Assembly (NCBI RefSeq): GCF_000196115.1
Contig: NC_005027.1
Coordinates: 1,798,001-1,862,000, forward strand
Direction: 5' to 3'
DNA: 64,000 nucleotides
Source: Rhodopirellula baltica SH 1
GTDB lineage: Bacteria; Planctomycetota; Planctomycetia; Pirellulales; Pirellulaceae
Shown: positions 56,870 through 64,000 of the stretch, piece after piece
Layout of the letters: every line of letters starts with the position of its first letter
Position numbering within the stretch: position 1 is the stretch's first letter
The notes under the pieces: generated by a model
The model's database searches: none
What the model was told of the DNA's origin: nothing
Seen by the model: only the letters and a program-made list of their open reading frames with translations
Translations under genes and position numbers: made by a program

Positions 56870-57011
56870 TCGAGGGCGGGATGATCTGCGGCTGCATCGC
56901 ATCATGAGTGGGCTGCATCATGGCGCCTGGACTCGACCGGCAATGTTGAATTGGCGACGCAGATCGCAATCCGCTGCACCGGACGAATGGGTCTGACTTC
57001 ATCGGACACGG

Positions 57012-60000
57012 CTAGTTCGATGAGGCGTCCAGTTGATCTTGCCAAGGGACCGTGCGGGGATCGGGCCGAGCGGTGATGGCGAGCCATTTTCCATCCTTGG
57101 ACAAGCTAACTCCTGAAATCTGTCGATCGCTTGGTTGATTGGGCCAGAGTTTCGGTGTTCCAGGATTGGTCACGTCCACGCAGTGCAGTTGGGTACGCCG
57201 TGTCTCGGCGGACAGCATCGGAAACAAAATTTGGAGACTGTCGGACGCCCATCCGAGATCGCCGCCAAGTTTGGCGGGCGTGGGGATGACCTGAAGCCGA
57301 CTTGGGTTGGACAGCGTGACAACCGCGATTTCGTCCTGTGAGTTGTCACGACGTCTTCCCTTCAATGCGATCCGCTTTCCATCAGGTGACCAACACATGT
57401 TCCAGTAGATGTAGCTGTACCGAATTGCGTCTGGCCCTTGCAAAACAGCTTTTCGAGACGACGTGTTCAGATCCCAAACGTAAAGACTGCCGCCGCTGCT
57501 GTAGGCAAGCAAGTTCGGAATTGGCGACCACTGGATTCCCCAGCCGCTCGAATCCAGGATGGTGCGATTGGAACCGTCAGCGTCCATGATTCCCACACCC
57601 TGACGCGCAGCCGAAAATGCAATGCGTTTCCCGTCGGGCGAGAACGTCGGCATGGACCCGAATCCTAAATCAACCGGATCGCCGCCGGTTTTGTCGACTC
57701 GCATCAGCCGAGCCGTCAGGGTACTGCCAGCTTGTTGGTCGTAGACAATCTGTGTTCCATCGGGGGACCAGTCCGGCGATCCGACGTGCAACAGTGTTTC
57801 GTTCGGTTCTGCCAGATCTCGCAGGTCCGTCCCATCGATACGAACGACTGAAAGAACGGGCTTGGGATCGGACGACGGCGACACCATCAGGTTTTTGGCA
57901 CGAAGTGTGAGATTGAGCCATTTTGCAGATGTCGTTCCACGGCCCTTCGCAATGGATACGAGTTGTATGCCACCGATGGGAACCTCTGCCTCGGATGCGG
58001 TTTCCTGGTGAAGCAACTGCCATTGGTCGGATCCTTCGTAAGCAAAGAGGAAGTAGACGTCCTCACCACGCCTTGCAATTCTCAACCTGCCAGAGGTCGA
58101 TTCGTGGGTGCGTCTGCCCGTTTGGAACCGCATCGTCCCATCCGGATAACTCAAGTTGATCGACCCCATCAAATGCCTGCCTTGGCCGTCGGCGAATCCC
58201 GTGGCAGCAATCAGTTTGCGGGCCTGGGAATCATCCAACGAGATTGAAAGAGCAACACGAGCAATGTCAACGGACTCGGGGATCACTGCCTGAGTGAACT
58301 CCGCCGTCACATCGAAATCCCCACGCAGCGAAAACTGCGGGACGGCGGCAAGCTGCTTCCACGGCCCGAAAGACGACGCCGTTAATCGCAATCCACCATC
58401 TGTCTCCGTTGCGCCATCATTGTTTCGAAGGGTGGTTGCATTGAAGTAGCGAGTCGTCGCATCAGCGTCCCGGAAGTCATGATGGAAGACCGAAGTCAAC
58501 TCGTCCATCGACGCATGAAGGCGGTTCGGTACCGGATCGGCCAATTGCTGAGGCCCGAGCAATTCCTTTGGCCATTTGCCTCGCAAGGTCAGAGACTGTG
58601 CTTTCAGTTCTTCGCGATCGGAAAAGTAAAACAAACCGAAGGTGCGATCACTTTCGCTGTCCAATGGGCGTTCGTAGATCAGCTGGTCATTCAATGAAAG
58701 CTGGATCATGTTGCCGGCCAATTGCAGTTCACCGTGGTTCCACTCCGACACTTTCAACGGGAGGGTTCCTTCGTGACGCTGGTAGTCTGACACAAATTCC
58801 ATGTTGTCGGGACGCAGCAGAGTGCGATCGAAGCAGCCGTCGGTGCCCCAGTGCTCGGTGACTCCCTCGTTCGAAATGAGAAACGCGAGGCGATCGAGTG
58901 CTGGGTGGGCATTCGCCTTTCCCGGATCGTAGAAAAATTCGTATTCCACACGGTCGCCATCCATCAGCGGGCGGAAGTATCGAAGCAAGCTCTCGAAGTG
59001 GGACTGGTCCAAGCCATCTTTTTTTGAACCCACGATCATCGTGTCACCACGCGCGGCGTCGATACGTTTCCACTGCCCTCTGTATTCAGGACGCGAACCG
59101 CCGAAGTAGTCGGTCCATCCAGACAGGCCACGCGATGTCAGCATGGGGACGGCGTCTGGAATTTCGGGAGCACCGGCGATGTGGAAATTTCGAAAATTTG
59201 CATTCGCCGTGTACCAGCCTCTCATCGCCAACCAAGGTGCCGCGTTGGGAGCGACCGATTCTTTTTGCACTTGGCGACCATTCAAATGAACCGTTTGAGT
59301 GTCGTCTTTGATGTTCGAGCGATAGTGGATCCATCGATCCAGCTTCTCGAAGGGTTTGTCCAATTCAATTTCATCGAGTCGCCCGCTCAATACACCGCTG
59401 CGAAAGTTGGTGTTTCGATATCCGGGACCAACAAACCGGCCAGCCGCAAGGATTTGCCCCAGATTATTCGTCGCGAAATCCGCTTCGATGCTGTAGTTGC
59501 CTTTCAAAGGTGTCGCAAACGCCAAGTATTCGGTGTGGCTGCCACCGCGGTTGGAAACGACGCCTGATTCGTCTTGGATCCACTCAGCGTCAACGTCTCC
59601 GTTTCCTCGGATGGACGCGGTTGCTTCGCGAATCGGAATCCATTCTTGTTGATAGTCGGCGGTCCACTCGTAGATCTTCCGAACCGCTTCGTCCGTGGAT
59701 GCCCATTGCTTATCAAACAGTTCGGTCCTGATGCGTCGTATTTGGCTGACAAATGAATTAGGAAGATCCGATCGATTGCGAACGACGCAGGTTTGATAGA
59801 GAAGAGACACAAGCTCTCCCAACGCTGGTGATTCAGCGAACTGACGCGTTCCTCGATGCGCCACCAAAGCGACTGGCCAAAGCTCAGTAAGTGAATTGAC
59901 GGGCGTTTTGGACGAGAGTTCGTGAAGCAAGACAATGGACTCCTCGGCGCTGGTCCCGTTGCCAAGTTCCAAATCAATCATTGCCAACATCGCTTGACGC

Positions 60001-60521
60001 GATCGCTCATCATTCAAGCTCTTTGCCACGGCGGATTTCACTCGCTTGCGCAATTCCGGCAACACCCCTCGGCGCTTGGCGAGGTTCAACGCGTCGTAGA
60101 CCGGCGAGACGATCTGGGATTCGTGTGTGTCAAAGACCGAACCGCTCCGGACCGACGGCGAAGGGGTGGTTGGAGATGACGCGCCCGTTACACGAAAGCT
60201 CGCATGAGATCGCGAGGGCAAAATCCATTGAAGGAGAGCATCCAGGCGTTCCTCAACGGGAAGCTTTGAAGAGATCCTTCGGATTTCCAACACATCTTCC
60301 GCAAACAGATCGGATCCAAACAACCATTCACGAACGTGTTCATCCGGTTTGGTGATCGAGTGGCCTGGTCCGAGGTTTTCGTCCGATGACGTTGATTGGA
60401 TCGACGCCGATTGGTTGGGGCGTTGTCCGAATGCACGGGATAGAAAACTAATTTGAGCTACGCAAAGAACCGCGACGATCACAAGTCGGGCGAGCACAGA
60501 CACTCGAATCGCAAAACGCAT
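57012..60521 (-). CDS. Secreted DUF1583-type protein with C-terminal PD40/TolB-like propeller
   Basis: From ATG 60521 this is about 1169 residues (a TTG at 60557 would add 12). A signal region (MRFAIRVSVLARLVIVAVLC, ending SRAFGQ) opens it. Helical repeats (to about residue 320) are followed by two DUF1581/DUF1583-like beta domains (SIEADFATNNLGQILAAGRF; and RYFRPLMDGDRVEYEFFYDP). The last 300 residues are WD40-like/PD40 blades (GSPDWSPDGTQIVYDQQA, PTFSPDGKRIAFSAAR, CWSPDGKRIALKGR). DUF1581/DUF1583 proteins are known mainly from Rhodopirellula-like bacteria and have no assigned function. Probably periplasmic or surface-bound. Confidence 0.82.
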   Translation of the reverse strand: MRFAIRVSVLARLVIVAVLCVAQISFLSRAFGQRPNQSASIQSTSSDENLGPGHSITKPDEHVREWLFGSDLFAEDVLEIRRISSKLPVEERLDALLQWILPSRSHASFRVTGASSPTTPSPSVRSGSVFDTHESQIVSPVYDALNLAKRRGVLPELRKRVKSAVAKSLNDERSRQAMLAMIDLELGNGTSAEESIVLLHELSSKTPVNSLTELWPVALVAHRGTRQFAESPALGELVSLLYQTCVVRNRSDLPNSFVSQIRRIRTELFDKQWASTDEAVRKIYEWTADYQQEWIPIREATASIRGNGDVDAEWIQDESGVVSNRGGSHTEYLAFATPLKGNYSIEADFATNNLGQILAAGRFVGPGYRNTNFRSGVLSGRLDEIELDKPFEKLDRWIHYRSNIKDDTQTVHLNGRQVQKESVAPNAAPWLAMRGWYTANANFRNFHIAGAPEIPDAVPMLTSRGLSGWTDYFGGSRPEYRGQWKRIDAARGDTMIVGSKKDGLDQSHFESLLRYFRPLMDGDRVEYEFFYDPGKANAHPALDRLAFLISNEGVTEHWGTDGCFDRTLLRPDNMEFVSDYQRHEGTLPLKVSEWNHGELQLAGNMIQLSLNDQLIYERPLDSESDRTFGLFYFSDREELKAQSLTLRGKWPKELLGPQQLADPVPNRLHASMDELTSVFHHDFRDADATTRYFNATTLRNNDGATETDGGLRLTASSFGPWKQLAAVPQFSLRGDFDVTAEFTQAVIPESVDIARVALSISLDDSQARKLIAATGFADGQGRHLMGSINLSYPDGTMRFQTGRRTHESTSGRLRIARRGEDVYFLFAYEGSDQWQLLHQETASEAEVPIGGIQLVSIAKGRGTTSAKWLNLTLRAKNLMVSPSSDPKPVLSVVRIDGTDLRDLAEPNETLLHVGSPDWSPDGTQIVYDQQAGSTLTARLMRVDKTGGDPVDLGFGSMPTFSPDGKRIAFSAARQGVGIMDADGSNRTILDSSGWGIQWSPIPNLLAYSSGGSLYVWDLNTSSRKAVLQGPDAIRYSYIYWNMCWSPDGKRIALKGRRRDNSQDEIAVVTLSNPSRLQVIPTPAKLGGDLGWASDSLQILFPMLSAETRRTQLHCVDVTNPGTPKLWPNQPSDRQISGVSLSKDGKWLAITARPDPRTVPWQDQLDASSN

Positions 60522-60778
60522 GTCGTTGTCAAAAGAAGTGGGGGAATGAATTGGCAAGGGAACCAGAGAGGCGATTCAATTGCGGGAATTCATCCTACCA
60601 CCTGCCACCATCGGTCGCATGCAACGGCTCAGTGTCCTCGCGGCGGAAGCTTTGTTTCTTGGTGCGTATCGGTGTTGATGTTTGGCCGTTGAGTTGCATC
60701 GCAAAAAGAGGCGACCGATCGCACGAGTGGCACTCCATTCCGCTAAGTTGTAATTGGTCGTGAATTGGCGTTTTCCCG
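60522..60778. other. Gap upstream of the DUF1583 gene, nothing identified
   Basis: No frame with family similarity is present in this 257-base divergent gap; it should hold promoters for the flanking genes. Confidence 0.35.
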
Positions 60779-61237
60779 TTGCGTCCGAAATTGTTATCTG
60801 AAAGCGAACCGTTGCACACTGAGTCGAATCCTTATCGTTCGCCGGAAACCATTCCGATCGCTTCGACTGAGTCGAGAAGTACGACGTGTCCTGTTTGTGA
60901 TCATCCGATATCACGATTGCGATTGGTCTTTCCTCGATGCAAATGCGACGTGTGCGGGAGGCGTTTACGACTGAAGAATTCCTGGTGGGCAAGTTTGTTG
61001 TCGACGCTGACCGCGATCGCCTGCTTTGCATCGATGCTTTACTTTCGTGCGATACCGCCATCCAAGCCAATTCTGTTTGGTCTTCACGCGTTCGTCTTTC
61101 TCTGTCTCGGCACGATCTGGTTTCATGTATTTGGCACGCCGGCACTCAGCACATGGAAAGGGGCCGCATCGCGAACGGTCCTCGAGCGGGAACGCAGGCA
61201 ATTCCAAGACGAATTGACTGCCGTCGACGCTGATTAG
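60779..61237 (+). CDS. Small zinc-ribbon membrane protein
   Basis: A 152-residue protein from TTG 60779 (start uncertain). The N-terminus includes SNPYRSPETI, a sequence style often seen in planctomycete membrane proteins. A zinc ribbon with CPVC and CKCDVCG (about residues 37-59) is followed by two hydrophobic segments (LLSTLTAIACFASMLYF; LHAFVFLCLGTIWFHVFG). Function unknown; zinc-ribbon-tethered membrane proteins of this kind are frequent in Pirellulaceae. Confidence 0.65.
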   Translation: MRPKLLSESEPLHTESNPYRSPETIPIASTESRSTTCPVCDHPISRLRLVFPRCKCDVCGRRLRLKNSWWASLLSTLTAIACFASMLYFRAIPPSKPILFGLHAFVFLCLGTIWFHVFGTPALSTWKGAASRTVLERERRQFQDELTAVDAD

Positions 61238-61376
61238 CCACGGAAGAACTTCTCGCCAGTTTGCGCTGGTACGATTCAATCCACGAAAGGCTTGCGATCT
61301 TTGCTCTCGGGGCCAAAGATACGATGGTCTCGCGTTAGCGAGTCAATCTGCGGCGATCGAAAAGTACATTAACTCC

Positions 61377-61925
61377 ATGAATGAAGGAAAAGCGATGCGA
61401 TCCAAGCTTGCGAACATCTGTGTCTGGTTGGTTCTTGCTGGTTCCGCGATGAACGTAGCCGCAGAACCGGTCAGTTTGATGGGAACAATTGCTCCCTGGC
61501 GGTATCCGAAGTCTTCCATCAACCATGCGAAGGGTTCAGACGCTGCCACGATTGATGCGGAGGGTAACCGAACCGTTCAGTCCACTGTGTTTGAAGCACG
61601 CATGACGACGGAAGCATCCGTGGACGAAGTCCTCCAGCACTATCGAGAGCTGTTAACACGGAACCCGGATCACGATGCGAAGCTCAGCATTCAACCGAAT
61701 GAAGGTCGTTCGGTTGTGTTTTGTGACGAGTCAGAAGGACGGCCGTTTGAACTCCACGTGATCTTGGTAAATTCGAAGACCACTTCGACTACGTTGATCG
61801 TGTCGAAAGCAACCGACGAGCAGCAAACTCGAATTAGTTGGAAACAATACAGCAAATACCCAATCACAACCGATGCGCGATTACCAAATGCCCCCGGCCA
61901 AAATGCCAACACCGCGGATGAGTAA
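61377..61925 (+). CDS. Secreted hypothetical protein, 182 residues
   Basis: A 182-residue protein with a signal peptide (MRSKLANICVWLVLAGSAMN after a 6-residue lead, ending VAAEP). The body is alpha/beta with SVDEVLQHYRELLTRNP and RSVVFCDESEGRPFELHVIL. No family recognised. The stop is 22 bases before the alpha/beta-hydrolase ATG, so the two may be co-transcribed. Confidence 0.65.
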   Translation: MNEGKAMRSKLANICVWLVLAGSAMNVAAEPVSLMGTIAPWRYPKSSINHAKGSDAATIDAEGNRTVQSTVFEARMTTEASVDEVLQHYRELLTRNPDHDAKLSIQPNEGRSVVFCDESEGRPFELHVILVNSKTTSTTLIVSKATDEQQTRISWKQYSKYPITTDARLPNAPGQNANTADE

Positions 61926-61947
61926 GTCGCCTGGAAGGAACGCGAAC

Positions 61948-62910
61948 ATGAAAAATTGGATGCTGTTGAGCTTTGCCGCGTTGGCGATGTCGTTCCCGAT
62001 CAGGGCGAACGGCGAAGTCGATGTGGCGGTGAAGGTACTGCGATTTGAGCCGACGGATGGGCGGCGAGACCGTGAGGTTCCACTCAAGGTTTACTGGGAT
62101 GGCGAACCGACACCAAAACCGGTCATCTTGTTCTCGCACGGGCTGGGTGGTTCGCGAGAGAACAACGCTTATCTCGGCGAATACTGGGCATCGTCCGGCT
62201 ATGTTGCGGTTTTCATGCAACACGCTGGGAGTGATGAACAGGTTTGGAAGACCGCTCGTCTACGGCAACGAATGGCGGCACTGAAGTCCGCGGCAAGTTT
62301 GCAGAGTTCGCAAGATCGGATCGAGGATGTGACGTTCGTCATCGATCAGCTCACCGTTTGGAACAAGCAGAAGTCCCATCCGCTGAGCAACCGGATGGAC
62401 TTGGAACACATCGGCATGAGTGGTCACAGTTTTGGGGCGGTCACGACACTCGCGGTAGCCGGTCAGAAGCTTCCGCGGAATCGAAGTTTCGAAGAGACAC
62501 GAATCGACGCGTTTGTTGCCTTCAGCCCCCAACCAGGAAAGGGGCTTCCCGCGGATCAAGGTTTCGGTCATTTGGCAAAACCGATGATGTGCATGACAGG
62601 CACGAAGGATGCCAGCCCGATTGATTCTTCGTTTGATCCAGCGAAACGACGAGAGGTGTACGCTGCTCTGCCAGAGGGCGACAAGTACGAATTGGTTTTG
62701 GATGGAGCGGAGCATTCCGCGTTTGGTGACAGCCGAGGCCTGAGGACCAGGAATCGCAACCCGAAGCATCACCCGGCGATTCAGCAAATCAGCCTCCGGT
62801 TTTGGGACGCATATCTGAAAGAAGATGCATCGGCCAAGACGTGGTTGCAATCCGATCGGCCGCTATCGGAGACTGGTTTGAGTGACGTTGACGTTTGGAG
62901 CTGGAAGTGA
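61948..62910 (+). CDS. Secreted alpha/beta-hydrolase, PAF-acetylhydrolase/dienelactone-hydrolase-like
   Basis: A 320-residue hydrolase from ATG 61948, with GGAAGGAA 7 bases upstream as ribosome binding site; earlier in-frame starts overlap the previous gene. A signal peptide (about 20 residues, ending PIRANG) leads to an alpha/beta-hydrolase core: LFSHGLGGSRENNAYL (oxyanion), GMSGHSFGAVTTLAV (Ser nucleophile), MTGTKDASPID (acid) and AEHSAFGD (His). Substrate unknown. Confidence 0.85.
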   Translation: MKNWMLLSFAALAMSFPIRANGEVDVAVKVLRFEPTDGRRDREVPLKVYWDGEPTPKPVILFSHGLGGSRENNAYLGEYWASSGYVAVFMQHAGSDEQVWKTARLRQRMAALKSAASLQSSQDRIEDVTFVIDQLTVWNKQKSHPLSNRMDLEHIGMSGHSFGAVTTLAVAGQKLPRNRSFEETRIDAFVAFSPQPGKGLPADQGFGHLAKPMMCMTGTKDASPIDSSFDPAKRREVYAALPEGDKYELVLDGAEHSAFGDSRGLRTRNRNPKHHPAIQQISLRFWDAYLKEDASAKTWLQSDRPLSETGLSDVDVWSWK

Positions 62911-62928
62911 AAGCGAAGATATATTTGG

Positions 62929-62945
62929 CGGATCCGAACGATCCG
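62929..62945 (+). terminator. Putative hairpin terminator after the hydrolase
   Basis: A 6-bp stem CGGATC/GATCCG with a 5-base loop, 18 bases after the stop and followed by TCTTGTT. Confidence 0.4.
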
Positions 62946-63025
62946 TCTTGTTCCGAGGCGGTCGGATTTGCTAGCGGTGCACTTCGAGGATTCTCGCACG
63001 TGTTCCCGCGAAATTTGGTCGCATC

Positions 63026-63430
63026 ATGCTGGCTCGACACCACCGTTTTTTCATTGCTTCGCTTTTTGTTTGCCTGGGTTTGGCATTCGCTGACGCACCG
63101 TCCGCACAAGCTCAAATCACCACTCGAACGCAACTGGGAGCCCAGGGCGATTCGACTGCGAAGCTGTACGAGCGGTTGGTCAATCGATTGCACGCGACGA
63201 CTCAGCCCCAACAGGATTACCTGTTAGAGATCACGAAGCGAGTGAACGAGCGAAAGCTGGATTTGCGATTGGTCGTTGCGATCGAGCGTTATTCAATCCG
63301 CCGCGACTCGCACTATCCCTTTCCGTTCTTTGAGCGGGCACTGAAATATGAAGCTGCCAAACGCGGCATCACGTTGCCTTCGATCAAGTTGTATCAGGAC
63401 CAACCGATCGTGACCGTTCCGACTTATTGA
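63026..63430 (+). CDS. Secreted hypothetical protein, 134 residues
   Basis: A 134-residue protein with a signal peptide (MLARHHRFFIASLFVCLGLA, ending PSAQAQ). The mature part is mostly helical (LYERLVNRLHATTQPQQDYLL; VNERKLDLRLVVAIERYSI) and ends in a Pro/Thr-rich segment. It has no recognised motif. Confidence 0.6.
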   Translation: MLARHHRFFIASLFVCLGLAFADAPSAQAQITTRTQLGAQGDSTAKLYERLVNRLHATTQPQQDYLLEITKRVNERKLDLRLVVAIERYSIRRDSHYPFPFFERALKYEAAKRGITLPSIKLYQDQPIVTVPTY

Positions 63431-63493
63431 GGAAACGGATCTATCAGCTTGCACGCTGGTTTTGACGGCTGGCAGGTGAATTTGGGTGAACAT

Positions 63494-63511
63494 TCAGCCC
63501 ACACGGGCTGA
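63494..63511 (+). terminator. Putative hairpin after the small secreted protein
   Basis: A perfect 7-bp stem TCAGCCC/GGGCTGA with a 4-base ACAC loop, 64 bases after the stop. No T tract. It could act as a terminator or a small repeat. Confidence 0.4.
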
Positions 63512-63604
63512 TCCATCAGCGTCGGTGCTGTCCGGCACTCGCATCGGCAGATATCCTGTGAGCGGTTTCTGTACTTCTCCATCTAAAGCCGACGCATCCG
63601 CCAC

Positions 63605-64000
63605 ATGGATTTTTTGATTTACCTCGCCCTCGTGCCCGCCCTTGGTGTGACGGCACAATGGCTGGCGTGGCGAACGAAGTTGCCCAGCATTCTGTTGTTG
63701 CTTCTGTTCGGAATTTGTTTGGGCCACTTTGTCGTCCAACCCGATTCCCTGCTCGCTGATTTGACCGGCGGCGACGAAACGGCCGGGCCAAACATTCTGT
63801 TTCCGTTGGTTTCGCTATCCGTCGCGATCATCATGTTCGAGGGTGGGCTGACGCTCAAACTCAGCGAACTACGTGAATCGGGTTCGTCGTCTTTGCGATT
63901 ATGCACGGTTGGTGCCGCGTTGGCCTTCGTCGGCAACACGCTGGCAATCCACTGGATACTTGGCTTCGCTTGGCATCTCAGTTTTCTGCTGGGAGCGATC
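63605..64000 (+). CDS. CPA1-type Na+/H+ antiporter, N-terminal part (runs off window)
   Basis: An open frame from ATG 63605 to the window end (132 codons) begins MDFLIYLALVPALGV and has alternating hydrophobic segments. The stretch LPSILLLLLFGICLGHF and then SVAIIMFEGGLTLKLSEL match the first helices of CPA1/NhaP-type cation/proton antiporters. The rest of the gene lies beyond the window. Confidence 0.82.
   Translation, partial: MDFLIYLALVPALGVTAQWLAWRTKLPSILLLLLFGICLGHFVVQPDSLLADLTGGDETAGPNILFPLVSLSVAIIMFEGGLTLKLSELRESGSSSLRLCTVGAALAFVGNTLAIHWILGFAWHLSFLLGAI

Overview
The window looks like chromosomal DNA of a planctomycete close to Rhodopirellula (Pirellulaceae). The evidence is the families present: DUF1559 pseudopilin-like protein, DUF1583 protein, five DUF1593 proteins, ASPIC/UnbV TPR protein and GxxExxY protein. 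GC content is moderate, many genes join by 4-base ATGA/GTGA overlaps, and Shine-Dalgarno signals are often weak. No rRNA, tRNA, CRISPR array or integrase was recognised. Everything is read by eye from the sequence; family names come from motif recognition, not from database searches.

Layout. 195-6127: a type II secretion/type IV pilus-like operon (secretin-like GspD, ATPase GspE, membrane platform GspF), closed by hairpins. 6252-7121: an AraC regulator, divergent from a zinc alcohol dehydrogenase (7333-8502). 8665-23781: a long co-directional cluster with a complete ribose module (rbsD, rbsB, DUF2291, rbsA, rbsC, rbsK). Five secreted DUF1593 proteins with a nucleoside-hydrolase-like N-terminal acidic motif follow, interleaved with an NAD-dependent epimerase and a ThuA-like protein. 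A ThuA/DUF1593/ribose set of this kind suggests extracellular release of a ribose-like sugar, followed by uptake and phosphorylation. 24001-27345: a protein with a C-terminal diadenylate-cyclase-like domain, an ArsR regulator with paired Cys-x-Cys motifs, and a secreted protein. 27364-42344: a divergent two-partner secretion pair, a TpsB transporter and a giant (about 4,250-residue) TpsA exoprotein carrying a C-type-lectin-like insert and a long array of YDG repeats.

42602-43543: a metallophosphoesterase, convergent with a minus-strand operon (48228-43586) of DUF1559 protein, small lipoprotein and large TPR/FG-GAP/ASPIC lipoprotein. 49157-54118: an amino-sugar locus with an AraC regulator, an esterase, a ROK kinase interrupted by a one-base frameshift, and a NagB/PIG-L fusion. 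54192-56083: a chain of small, overlapping, mostly membrane-protein genes. 56101-56869: a tandem GxxExxY element, one intact and one decayed gene copy, framed by inverted repeats. 57012-64000: a DUF1583/PD40 protein, small secreted or membrane proteins, an alpha/beta hydrolase and the start of a CPA1-type cation/proton antiporter that runs off the window.

The observations most worth following are the rbs/DUF1593 cluster, the repeat-framed GxxExxY element, the diadenylate-cyclase-like protein, the lectin domain inside the giant exoprotein, and the homopolymer frameshift in the ROK kinase.
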